Part shown: positions 36,859 through 44,682 of the stretch, piece by piece | Layout: each line of letters begins with the position of its first letter | How positions within the stretch are numbered: the stretch's first letter is position 1 | Origin: Apibacter adventoris | Lineage (GTDB): Bacteria; Bacteroidota; Bacteroidia; Flavobacteriales; Weeksellaceae | Reading direction: 5' to 3' | Length of the DNA: 64,000 nucleotides | Assembly (NCBI RefSeq): GCF_002964975.1 | Contig: NZ_PSZM01000034.1 | Span: 1 to 64,000 of the forward strand | The notes under the pieces: generated by a model | The model's input: the letters and a program-made list of their open reading frames with translations, nothing else | Told to the model about the DNA's origin: nothing | Databases searched by the model: none | Program-made: the position numbers and the translations under genes

Positions 36859-37206
36859 TCATTCCTCTTTCCTGTCCTGACTATCCTCTTTCGGATGCTT
36901 TTTCTCAAACTCTTGGAAAGTTTGCAAGTCCATATGTTCTTGAACAAAGTTCCGAACATCGGAAGTTCGATAATAGGTTTTATGACCTATTGAAAAGTAA
37001 GGTAGTTTACCTGCTGTCCGTTACCTTTGGAGTGTCCTGTAACTTACTTTCAGGAGAAAAGCCAAGTCCTGATTGTCGAGAATCTTTTCATCATCGGTAA
37101 ATACTTCTTTAGTATTGATAAGTGATTTTAGGTCTTGCCCTATATCTGTTAACTTCTTGGATAGTTTTTCCATCCAGTTTAAAAAGTCCTGATTGTTTAA
37201 ATACAT
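36859..37206 (-). pseudogene. Excisionase-like HTH protein interrupted by an in-frame TAA
   Basis: The N-terminal part (M-Y-L-N-N-Q-D-F-L-N-W-M-E, L-D-N-Q-D-L-A-F-L-L-K-V-S-Y-R-T-L-Q-R) ends at a TAA (37021-37023). Translation then continues in the same frame as R-T-A-G-K-L-P-Y-F-S-I-G-H-K-T-Y-Y-R to a TGA at 36859. In relatives the stop position is Tyr (L-Q-R-Y-R). A single base change from TAT/TAC explains it. Full length would be 115 aa, a DNA-binding protein that usually controls excision and mobilization. Confidence 0.8.
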
Positions 37207-37285
37207 AATATTCTGTTTTTGAAATTAATATTCTTATTAATTCCAATCGATTGGTAAGGCAAAGCTCAGCAGAACGAAGCAAACA

Positions 37286-37316
37286 AAATAGGGGAATCCC
37301 TATGGACTCCCCTAAA
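37286..37316 (-). terminator. Hairpin terminator downstream of the RteC-like pseudogene
   Basis: AGGGGA (37290-37295) pairs with TCCCCT (37308-37313); on the minus strand it is followed by ATTTTGTTT. Inner bases can pair further. Confidence 0.6.
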
Positions 37317-37398
37317 TTTAGCTTGTATAATTCTGTATATTAATATTATACAAGTTCATTATTTTTCATCTTTCTATATGTCCCTATTTCTGCGTTCC

Positions 37399-37990
37399 CT
37401 AATAATCAAGTGCATTAGTCAGATTGCAAGTCTTTCGGTTGAATACCCTGCTTTTGGATTTATAGGCATCTCCAAAAGTGAAGTTGAAAGCTTCTGCTAA
37501 TGTGTTGGCAATATGGATATAGGGAACTGGCTTCCCTGTTTCATCCAGAAACTGGTTGGATAATTTAAATGCAGAAGTAAACTCTCCCATACTATCAATC
37601 CCCAAGCATTTCGGCTTAGGGATAAAATAGATTTTTGGATTTTTAGGGGCAGAATCTTCTTTTGGAAAACAAAAGCGTTGATTTTGGGCAATTTGCAGCT
37701 TCAGCAATCCAATTTCCGATTCTAGTAACCATATTGTTTTCTGACAATACAGATTTTTAAGCGCATTTTTCCCCCTGCTCGTATAAAATTTGTGTTTGTA
37801 GTGCTTGGAACTCGATACGAGTCAGGTTTAACAACCGAAACAGTTGTGTATAATCTGTTTCTGATTGAGTTTGGGTCTTTACTTCGTCTACAAGTTCTAC
37901 ATAGGCACTTTGCATTTCTTCATTCGGCACTGGTGAGGGCTCAGCCAATAAGCTGAAAAGCCTCGTTGTTGTAAGATCATTCATAAGCAT
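37399..37990 (-). pseudogene. Frameshifted gene with RteC-like C-terminal tail
   Basis: The 5' frame (M-L-M-N-D-L-T-T-T ... Y-E-Q-G-E-K) stops at 37757. Removing one base in the G5A5 run (37766-37775) restores one continuous protein: Y-E-Q-G-K-N-A-L-K-N-L-Y-C-Q-K-T-I-W-L-L-E-S-E and on to N-A-L-D-Y at 37399, about 195 residues. The end (I-H-I-A-N-T-L-A-E-A-F-N-F-T-F-G-D-A-Y and R-K-T-C-N-L-T-N-A-L-D) resembles the RteC tail, a regulator of element excision. The match is by eye and moderate. A TAG follows N-A-L-D-Y where relatives may continue. Confidence 0.55.
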
Positions 37991-38071
37991 AGTTTAAATT
38001 GTGAATAAATAGGATTCTATATTGGCTATTTCGTGTATGCTGAATGAATCTAGCTCCAATCTTTATAAAAA

Positions 38072-38602
38072 TCAAATATTCTGTAAAAACGTAATGTATT
38101 CATGAGCATTTTCATCTATCCTACTATTTGTCCCATTATGCTCTGCTCCATAAAAAGCAAATAGAGGTTTATAATCAGCCCTGACATATTTAAATGTTAT
38201 CTCAAAGGGTACTGTGAGTTGCTCTAATGTATATTGGTATCTTCCTGTGGCTTGGTAATCTTCCTCATTAATACCTGCTGTGATAGCTAGTGCTACTTTC
38301 TTTCCGGCTAATTTATATTCACTATTTCTGCCATAAGCCCAGCCATGTGCTAAAACTTCATCTAACCATTTTTTGAAAAAGGGTGGACAATTAAACCAGT
38401 AAAAGGGGAATTGGAATATTATCTTGTTATACTGTTCCAATAACTTTTGTTCTGCTTGAATGTCTATTCTTTCGTCAGGATATAACTGATGAATATCGTG
38501 TAGGACATAATTCTGCGGATATTTTTTTAATTCATCAATCCAACGTTTATTTATGATTGAGTCTTTCAGATTAGGGTGAATAATTACTATTAACGTTTTC
38601 AT
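38072..38602 (-). CDS. NAD(P)H-dependent oxidoreductase, flavodoxin fold (KefF/MdaB-like)
   Basis: 176 aa. N-terminal beta strand and FMN loop L-I-V-I-I-H-P-N-L-K-D-S, middle F-Q-F-P-F-Y-W-F-N-C-P-P-F-F-K-K-W-L-D-E-V (~78-98) and G-K-K-V-A-L-A-I-T-A-G: the NQO1/KefF quinone-reductase family. It reduces quinones or similar electrophiles with an FMN/FAD cofactor. Divergent from an HxlR regulator, a common arrangement for quinone-responsive control. Confidence 0.87.
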   Translation of the reverse strand: MKTLIVIIHPNLKDSIINKRWIDELKKYPQNYVLHDIHQLYPDERIDIQAEQKLLEQYNKIIFQFPFYWFNCPPFFKKWLDEVLAHGWAYGRNSEYKLAGKKVALAITAGINEEDYQATGRYQYTLEQLTVPFEITFKYVRADYKPLFAFYGAEHNGTNSRIDENAHEYITFLQNI

Positions 38603-38699
38603 GGTGTTGCTTAATTATTTAAATTTTGTTCTAATATAAATTTCAACCAAAGGTATATAACAAACTACATTTTTCGTATATTAGCATCTAATTGTATGG

Positions 38700-38719
38700 T
38701 ACTATCAAAAATGTAAGTA
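38700..38719. promoter_or_regulatory. Imperfect dyad at the HxlR start codon
   Basis: TACTATC-AAAAAT-GTAAGTA, 5 of 7 bases paired, ending at the base before the HxlR ATG and within the intergenic region shared with the reductase gene. A plausible autoregulatory operator; weak without footprint data. Confidence 0.3.
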
Positions 38720-39082
38720 ATGTCTAAAATTAAAGAAACATCAACACATTGTGCAAATAAGAAAAGTATGTCCGAAGAGTGTGCAGAAGTATATGCTGCA
38801 AACCTAATCGGTGGACAATGGACTTTGGTTATCTGCTGTCATTTATTTAATGGAAAAATGCGTTTTAGTGAATTAAAAAAGAGTATTCCTGATATAACAG
38901 AACGAATGTTGACCCTTCAATTACGTAAAATGGAAAATAATGCTTTGGTCAAAAGAACAGTTTATGCAGAAGTTCCACCTCGTGTGGAATATGAATTAAC
39001 TCCAATTTGTTTAGAACTTAAACCTATTTTAGACCACTTACTGGAATGGGGCAACAAACACAAAATGTCAAAGAAGTTATAA
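38720..39082 (+). CDS. HxlR-family transcriptional regulator
   Basis: 120 aa winged helix: I-G-G-Q-W-T-L-V-I-C-C-H-L-F-N-G-K-M-R-F-S-E-L (~30-52), I-T-E-R-M-L-T-L-Q-L-R and V-E-Y-E-L-T-P. Three Cys in the N-terminal third (two before the winged helix, C-A-N and E-E-C-A-E) could sense electrophiles, as known for some HxlR members. Probably controls the divergent flavodoxin-fold reductase. Confidence 0.9.
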   Translation: MSKIKETSTHCANKKSMSEECAEVYAANLIGGQWTLVICCHLFNGKMRFSELKKSIPDITERMLTLQLRKMENNALVKRTVYAEVPPRVEYELTPICLELKPILDHLLEWGNKHKMSKKL

Positions 39083-39115
39083 TATGTTTATATAAGAAAT
39101 CCACTTTTTAGATAT

Positions 39116-40060
39116 TTATAATGAAATAACAACTTTACCAACAGTATGCCCAGATTCCATCTGTCGGTGTGCTTCCTGAATTTCGTTGAATGAAAAGACC
39201 TTATATATATGTGATTTTATAATTTCAGACTCTAATAATTTTGCTATTTTTCCGAGGTCACTACCATTTGATTTTACAGCCATAAATAGACTTCCTTTAA
39301 AATCTTTTTCAAAAGCAACTTTTTTAGACTTTTCGGTAAGATTTGAAGGTAGATTTATTATTGTTCCACCTGATCTTAAAATATTTAGTGATTTTCCAAA
39401 GTTATCTCCTCCTTGTGTTTCTAATATAAATTCAATATCCTCCAGCACCTTCTCAAAATCTTGTGTCTTATAGTCAATAACGTCATTAGCGCCGAGTTTA
39501 TAAACAAAATCTTTATTTTCTGTGCTTGTTGTACCTATTACATAGGCATCCATATATTTTGCAATTTGAACAGCGTAGTGACTAACACCACCAGAGGCTC
39601 CATGTATTAATACCGTCTCTTTTCCCCTCAATAAGCCATATTCATTGAATGCTTGCCATGCAGTTAACGCAGCCATTGAAGATGCAGCAGCTTCATAGTG
39701 AGTTATATTATTAGGTTTGAGAGCAATTTGGTCAAAGGGTGCTGCGACATATTCTGCATACGCATTTCCGACTCCTGGAAAATTAATCATTCCAAAAACT
39801 TCATCACCAACTTCAAATTGGTTAACAAATTGTCCTTTTGCAACAATTTCTCCCGACACATCCCATCCCAAGACTATCGGATTCTGTTTTATAAATTTAT
39901 CTACCTCAGCTCCACCTTGTCTTGTTTTTACATCTACGGGATTTATACTAAATGCCTTTACTTTAACCAATACATCTTGGTAATTTATTTGAGGAACAGA
40001 GATTTCCTCTTGAGCTAAATTGGTTATTTCACCAAATCCTTTTAATACTATTGCTTTCAT
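39116..40060 (-). CDS. NADP-dependent quinone oxidoreductase/zinc-type alcohol dehydrogenase family
   Basis: 314 aa from ATG 40060 (M-K-A-I-V-L-K-G-F-G); a further 13 codons upstream are possible but lack coding character. MDR fold: N-P-V-D-V-K-T-R-Q-G, V-L-G-W-D-V-S-G-E-I-V and the nucleotide-binding L-I-H-G-A-S-G-G-V-S-H-Y-A-V-Q-I-A-K. The zinc ligands of classical ADH are absent, so this is a quinone-oxidoreductase-like (QOR) member. Divergent from an AraC regulator, 91 bases apart. Confidence 0.9.
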   Translation of the reverse strand: MKAIVLKGFGEITNLAQEEISVPQINYQDVLVKVKAFSINPVDVKTRQGGAEVDKFIKQNPIVLGWDVSGEIVAKGQFVNQFEVGDEVFGMINFPGVGNAYAEYVAAPFDQIALKPNNITHYEAAASSMAALTAWQAFNEYGLLRGKETVLIHGASGGVSHYAVQIAKYMDAYVIGTTSTENKDFVYKLGANDVIDYKTQDFEKVLEDIEFILETQGGDNFGKSLNILRSGGTIINLPSNLTEKSKKVAFEKDFKGSLFMAVKSNGSDLGKIAKLLESEIIKSHIYKVFSFNEIQEAHRQMESGHTVGKVVISL

Positions 40061-40151
40061 TTGATAATAAATTTTTACTTGAAAACAAAAATATACCATT
40101 ATAATGCTATTTAAATTGTATATATATGCGCTAATTCGGCATATTTACTAC

Positions 40152-40997
40152 ATGAAAAAAGAAAATATATATAAGCCATTTGAGATTATTTATGAAAAAA
40201 CAAACCATTGTCCAATAAAAGATCGGGTTTTCAATTTTTTCGAGTTTGTTTATATCCGTTCGGGAAGTGGAGAGCAAAATATAAAAATGAATAAAAGTAA
40301 ATATGGCACAGGGGATTTATTTCTAATATCACCCGATGATTGTCATACCTTTGATGTTAAGTCTACGACAGAGTTTTTATTGATAAAATTTAATATAACG
40401 TATATCAGGAGCACCAATTGGTGTTTGAATAATAAGTCTCAATTAGAATATATCTTGAGTAATGTGAATAATGCAACAAATGAGATAATAAAAATTGATG
40501 TAGATAAATATATTATTCAAAATATTTGCGAAGCTATAGTAAAAGAGCATGCAAATGAAAATTTATATAGTCAAGAAATTATAAAACAGCTAATTAATAG
40601 CTTGATATTACTTGTTGCACGAAATATATCTGCCTACATTCCTTCAGTAATAAACGAAAATACAGATAAGAAAATTCAGGATATCTTACACTATATACAG
40701 AATAACATAACTAATCCCGACAAAACCAGTATACAAAATATAAGTAACCATTATAATATTTCGGAACAATATCTTAGCCATTACTTTAAAAAGCATACCA
40801 ACCTGACCATTAGAGAATATCTAATTCGTTATCGCTTAAAGATGCTTGAAAACAGATTATTATACAGCGAATACAAGATTTATGAAATAGCTGATGAATT
40901 TGGTTTTACGGATGAGAGCCATCTGATAAAATTTTTCAAACAGCATACTGGAAGTACTCCGAGTAAATTTAGAAAGGATAGATTGATATCACGATAA
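40152..40997 (+). CDS. AraC-family transcriptional regulator
   Basis: 281 aa from ATG 40152 (M-K-K-E-N-I-Y-K-P); 16 more codons are open upstream. N-terminal cupin-like sensing domain (R-S-G-S-G-E-Q-N-I, D-L-F-L-I-S-P-D-D-C-H) and C-terminal double HTH: I-Q-N-I-S-N-H-Y-N-I-S-E-Q-Y-L-S-H-Y-F-K-K, I-Y-E-I-A-D-E-F-G-F-T-D-E-S-H-L-I-K-F-F-K-Q. Likely activator of the divergent oxidoreductase gene. Confidence 0.9.
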   Translation: MKKENIYKPFEIIYEKTNHCPIKDRVFNFFEFVYIRSGSGEQNIKMNKSKYGTGDLFLISPDDCHTFDVKSTTEFLLIKFNITYIRSTNWCLNNKSQLEYILSNVNNATNEIIKIDVDKYIIQNICEAIVKEHANENLYSQEIIKQLINSLILLVARNISAYIPSVINENTDKKIQDILHYIQNNITNPDKTSIQNISNHYNISEQYLSHYFKKHTNLTIREYLIRYRLKMLENRLLYSEYKIYEIADEFGFTDESHLIKFFKQHTGSTPSKFRKDRLISR

Positions 40998-41188
40998 ATA
41001 CTGAAAGACTGAATACTATTTTTTCTTTTCAACTGATAAACCACCCATTTAAAAAGAGAATAATAAAAGCAAGGTTTTATCAAATAATACTCTTTTGAAA
41101 AAAGGAAGATTATTTGCACAAACTCGTCAGAGCCTGACCTTGCTGAATTATTCTCTTAAAATATCTTCGTGTTCAGATAAAAGAAAAC

Positions 41189-42409
41189 TTACTTCGCTTG
41201 CTTATAATACTCCTGAAAAGCATCGAACTCACTTCTGACCTTATTTACTTCAACATAAATCTTTTCGTTCAGTATCTTAGCGTAAATCTGTGTTGTAGTG
41301 ATGTTTGTGTGTCCGAGCATTTTGGAAACACTCTCTATTGATACGCCTTTGGTCAGCATAATTGTCGAGAATGTATGTCGCCCTGTATGCGTTGTCAACC
41401 TTTTGTTTATGCCACACAGTGAAGCAATTTCCTTCAAATATTCGTTCATCTTTTGATTGGTGTGCATGGGGAGCAATTTATCAGTACCTAATCTTCTGTA
41501 TTTTCGGATAATGCTCAAAGGAATTTCCAATAATGGGATATTGGCTTCTACATCCGATTTTTGCCTGCTTAGACGTAACCACTTTTGCCCGAAACCATCT
41601 TCGTAAATATTATCGGTAGTCAGATTAACAACATCTATGTAGGCGATGCCCGTGAAGCACTGAAAAGCAAAAACATCTCGTACTTCTTCCAATCGTTAAC
41701 AATCAAATTTCTTAGATAGGAGTTTCTTAATTTCAGGCTCAATTAAAAATTGTTTATGCACAGGTTTATACGAAAGAGTCATATCATCAAAAGGATCGTG
41801 AGTAATATACCTATTCTTTAGAGCGTTGATTATAATTTGTTTTAGATAGCGTAAATGTTTTACTGTTGAGTTATGACCGCAATCGCAAACTGATTTCAGA
41901 TAGACCTCGTAATCGGTGATAAACTGAAAATCTACATCCCTTATTTGCAAATCATCTTTCTTGTATTTATGCAGTATAAAATCGGCAACACGTTTACGTG
42001 TAGCCAGATATTTAGATAGGGTGGTATCTCGGATTGTTTTACCGACAAGGCTTCGTTTTTGTTCTACTTTGATGTCATACAGAGAAAGAACTGTATTTTT
42101 CCGAATTTCTTTACCTAAATAGGTGTCACGAAGTTTGTCAGCGGTAACATAACCGTCTTTTTCAAGAATAGCTTTATAATGCTTGTCTAAGGCTATCTTT
42201 ATTTTATCTAAAGCATCATTGATTTGCTGAGCTTCTTTTGTTCGTCTGATTGCCCTGCCTGTTTGGCTCCACATTTCAGGCTTTACAAATTGCAGGGAAC
42301 TGAACTCTGCTTTGTCTCCACTGATAGAAATTCGGACACTAATAGAGGCTAATCCGTTGCTGTTTACTCTTTTTCTTGTCAAAAAGAGGATTCGATAGGT
42401 ACTGTTCAT
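41189..42409 (-). pseudogene. Tyrosine integrase interrupted by an in-frame TAA
   Basis: N-terminal arm-binding and core-binding domains (to K-K-F-D-C) end at TAA 41696-41698; in the same frame translation resumes R-L-E-E-V-R-D-V-F-A-F-Q-C-F-T-G. The catalytic half keeps Arg in the C-F-T-G-I-A-Y-I-D-V context, H-T-G-R-H-T-F (H-x-x-R), L-G-H-T-N and the nucleophile Tyr in T-Q-I-Y-A-K-I. A GAA-to-TAA change would explain it. The full protein would be 405 codons, typical of Bacteroidota ICE/IME integrases with a SAM5-type N-terminus. As it stands the element probably cannot excise by itself. Confidence 0.88.
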
Positions 42410-42443
42410 AACTCAAAATTTTCACGATTCGACAAAATTATTG

Positions 42444-42454
42444 ACTATCGCTTA
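42444..42454 (-). repeat. 11-bp terminal inverted repeat, right copy
   Basis: ACTATCGCTTA, the inverse of 33499-33509. A 14-bp stretch overlapping it (TATCGCTTAAAGAT) also occurs inside the AraC gene at 40830-40843, which lowers the weight of this repeat. Confidence 0.35.
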
Positions 42455-42620
42455 AAGATTCAGCACCCCGAATAAAGCCAAGTTAGGTCATTGTAAGTCA
42501 TTTATTACCAGTGAGTAATTTGACAGAAAGTGAACAAAACGAAGTTGAAATTTTTGTTCACTTATTTTTCACTCAACTACTGTCTTTCGATGACTTTTAT
42601 TGGCTTCGGCGAAAAAGAAA

Positions 42621-42652
42621 AAAGTCTGTTAATTTACTGACTAACAGACTTT
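42621..42652. terminator. Hairpin at the right end of the element
   Basis: Perfect 11-bp stem AAAGTCTGTTA / TAACAGACTTT with a 10-base loop. It could terminate the small gene at 42732 (minus strand) or mark the element end. Confidence 0.7.
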
Positions 42653-42731
42653 ATGTCTTTAATTGGCTTTTCCTGTCTTTTTAGGGCTTTACCGTTTTGT
42701 GGGCGTTCCTCTTTCTAGAAATTTGGTAATG

Positions 42732-42824
42732 TTATTTCTCCTCATCTTGCTTATTTTTTTTACGATATACCATATATATCGCAATCACAATAACGATACC
42801 AACAATAAAACCAATTTGGCTCAT
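42732..42824 (-). CDS. Possible 30-aa single-span membrane peptide
   Basis: ATG at 42824; the product is M-S-Q-I-G then a 15-residue hydrophobic helix (F-I-V-G-I-V-I-V-I-A-I-Y-M-V-Y) and a basic-acidic tail R-K-K-N-K-Q-D-E-E-K. The composition (short outside, one helix, Lys/Arg then Asp/Glu) is that of a real small membrane protein. It is similar in size and shape to CcoQ/FixQ-type subunits, but no homology is claimed. A hairpin terminator lies 80 bases downstream. The opposite-strand frame has no coding character. Confidence 0.4.
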   Translation of the reverse strand: MSQIGFIVGIVIVIAIYMVYRKKNKQDEEK

Positions 42825-42902
42825 ATTTTTACATTTATATTCTTCTTGCAACCAAAGAAGCTGTTATTAAATAAAAAGGAAGCGAGTTGCATCCATATTT
42901 AG

Positions 42903-43532
42903 TAATTATCGCTAAAGACCAGAATACATAAAGATGAGAACACATATTTTAAAAATTTTTTAGTAAGGCTGTGAATATCTAATTGTTTAAAATCATGCAA
43001 TTTTAACTAAATAAGGCACTTCTTATTTTCAATATATTTCCTTAAAAACCCATCAAATGTAATTATTTTTATTTTCATATAGAAAGATTCATTTTCTATT
43101 TTATTTATTTTTTGAAATATAATTAAATAAATTTGATCTTAAATGTGTATTAAATCGAATATAAATAATATCTATATCTTTTTTTAACATAATATTTATA
43201 TTATTTAAATGTAAAATACATTATTGTTATATTATATATATTTTAATTTATTTTATCTATATATACTTTGAAAAAAATCTTGAAAAGGATACAATAACAA
43301 TAAAAAAATCTATTGTTCTTTCAAAAGTTTTTTATCGAACACATTGGTTTAATTTTTACATACTTACCAGAAATCGAAATTGATATTGTGTATTTGTCAC
43401 CTAAAAAATTAATCAATTTTATACTTAGTGTATATAAATTAAAAATTATGTAACTTTTCGTTTTTCGTAGAAAAGGAATACAAAATATATTAAAAACATA
43501 ATCTTGGTTTTAATTTAATTATTAATACTTAT
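42903..43532. other. 630-base very AT-rich gap between the element and the cytochrome peroxidase gene
   Basis: No ORF or RNA gene recognised on either strand. Composition is close to pure AT over long runs, unlike the element DNA to its left, so the element boundary is probably left of 42903. Confidence 0.4.
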
Positions 43533-44669
43533 TTATTTTTTAGGAAAATCCGGTCTTTGCATTTTATATCTACTTGAAGAGAGGACTTCTAAAAAGGATT
43601 CTAAAGCTTCAATTTCGTCCTGGTTTAAATTTAGAGGAATTATAAGAGAGTCAATTACCGGATACATAGGATCTTTAAGTTTTTGTTCTTTAGTAGGATT
43701 ATTTATTAATAGAGTATTATTATATAAATTAATGATGCCTGTTAAATTATCCATAAAGCCATTGTGCATCCAGGGCCGAGTAAGTAGTAAATCTCTCAAA
43801 GACGGGGTTTTAAATTTACCAACATCCTTAGGATCTTTTGTGGTTTCATATAACCCTAAATCCTCAAATTCTCTTTTATAATAAGTAAGACCAATGTTGT
43901 GAAATTTTTCATCAGTAAAATATTTACCATAATGGCAGTTCATGCATCTTGCTTTAGTCCTGAATATATGCATACCATATATTTCTTTATCTGTAAGTGT
44001 AGAATAATTACCTTTTATAAACTTATCAAACCTGCCGGGCTGACTTTTTATAGTTCTTTCAAAAGCTGCTATGGCTTTGGTAATACGTTCATAAGTTATT
44101 TTTTCATTTCCGTAAGCATTTTTAAAAAGACTTTTATACCCTTTTATTTTAGAAAGTTTTTTTACCACTAGGTCTTTATTAAAGCTCATCTCATTATGAG
44201 CTTCCAAAGGACCCGCTATTTGTTCCTCCAGGCTAGAAGCTCTACCATCCCAAAACATTTTATCTTTGAAAGCAGAATTGTATAGAGAAGGTGCATTTCT
44301 TCTTCCCAATTGATGGTCGTGCCCTAAAGAAACACTACGGTGGTCTGTCCATCCTAATTCCGGATCATGGCAACTGCTACAAGAAATTTGATTGGAGGAA
44401 GAAAGTTTAGGATCAAAAAATAGCATTTTACCTAAAATAACTTCCGGTAGTTCCTGAGTTTCATAGAAAAGTGTGTCTATTTCAAGCGGTTCAAATTCTT
44501 TCCATGGAATACCTTTATCTATAAAAGGAGAAGGCCACTTTTCCAAAGGTTGTTTATAGCTTTCTATAATTTCTTTTATATCAACTGTATGACTTTTATA
44601 ATTATAAAAGCAGAAAAGGATAACTATTAATAAAAATATTTTTAAGAATATGCTCTTTAGGTTTTTCAT
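43533..44669 (-). CDS. Di-haem cytochrome c peroxidase (MauG/CcpA family)
   Basis: 378 aa with one N-terminal membrane/signal helix. Two haem sites: C-S-S-C-H (~98) and C-M-N-C-H (~242). Family segments are L-F-F-D-P-K-L-S-S-S-N-Q-I-S-C-S-S-C-H-D-P, R-N-A-P-S-L-Y-N, F-W-D-G-R-A-S-S-L-E-E-Q and F-K-T-P-S-L-R-D. It reduces peroxide or oxidises a substrate in the periplasm. It is the last gene of a five-gene operon behind a TonB receptor, DUF4876 lipoproteins and a DUF6850 barrel (13 bases from the last), so it may process the imported ligand. Confidence 0.93.
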   Translation of the reverse strand: MKNLKSIFLKIFLLIVILFCFYNYKSHTVDIKEIIESYKQPLEKWPSPFIDKGIPWKEFEPLEIDTLFYETQELPEVILGKMLFFDPKLSSSNQISCSSCHDPELGWTDHRSVSLGHDHQLGRRNAPSLYNSAFKDKMFWDGRASSLEEQIAGPLEAHNEMSFNKDLVVKKLSKIKGYKSLFKNAYGNEKITYERITKAIAAFERTIKSQPGRFDKFIKGNYSTLTDKEIYGMHIFRTKARCMNCHYGKYFTDEKFHNIGLTYYKREFEDLGLYETTKDPKDVGKFKTPSLRDLLLTRPWMHNGFMDNLTGIINLYNNTLLINNPTKEQKLKDPMYPVIDSLIIPLNLNQDEIEALESFLEVLSSSRYKMQRPDFPKK

Positions 44670-44682
44670 GTCTGTTTTACAT

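Larger units (their letters stand above)
33445..42573. mobile_element. Decayed integrative mobilizable element (Bacteroidota type) with redox cargo
   Basis: About 9.1 kb between chromosomal lipoprotein and cytochrome peroxidase genes. It contains a tyrosine integrase (broken), relaxase and BfmA mobilization genes, an oriT-like hairpin cluster, an excisionase-like gene (broken), an RteC-like gene (frameshifted), a Fic protein and two regulator/oxidoreductase pairs. No conjugation (tra) genes, so it would have depended on a helper. Limits are set here by an imperfect direct repeat (TTCACT-nn-TTTTTCACT, 33445-33461 and 42557-42573); an 11-bp inverted repeat lies just inside. Exact att sites are unproven. 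Confidence 0.75.

Noticed and set aside
40830-40843. Third copy of the element-end repeat (TATCGCTTAAAGAT)
   Set aside because: It encodes conserved AraC-domain residues in frame, so the match to 42446-42459 is probably chance and weakens the terminal-repeat idea.
37021-41698. Stop-codon reassignment or programmed readthrough of TAA
   Set aside because: The two TAA codons would stand for different residues, and TAA ends many normal genes in the window; decay is simpler.
42663-42902. 79-codon plus-strand frame at the element edge
   Set aside because: It is antisense to the 30-aa membrane peptide and has no coding character of its own.
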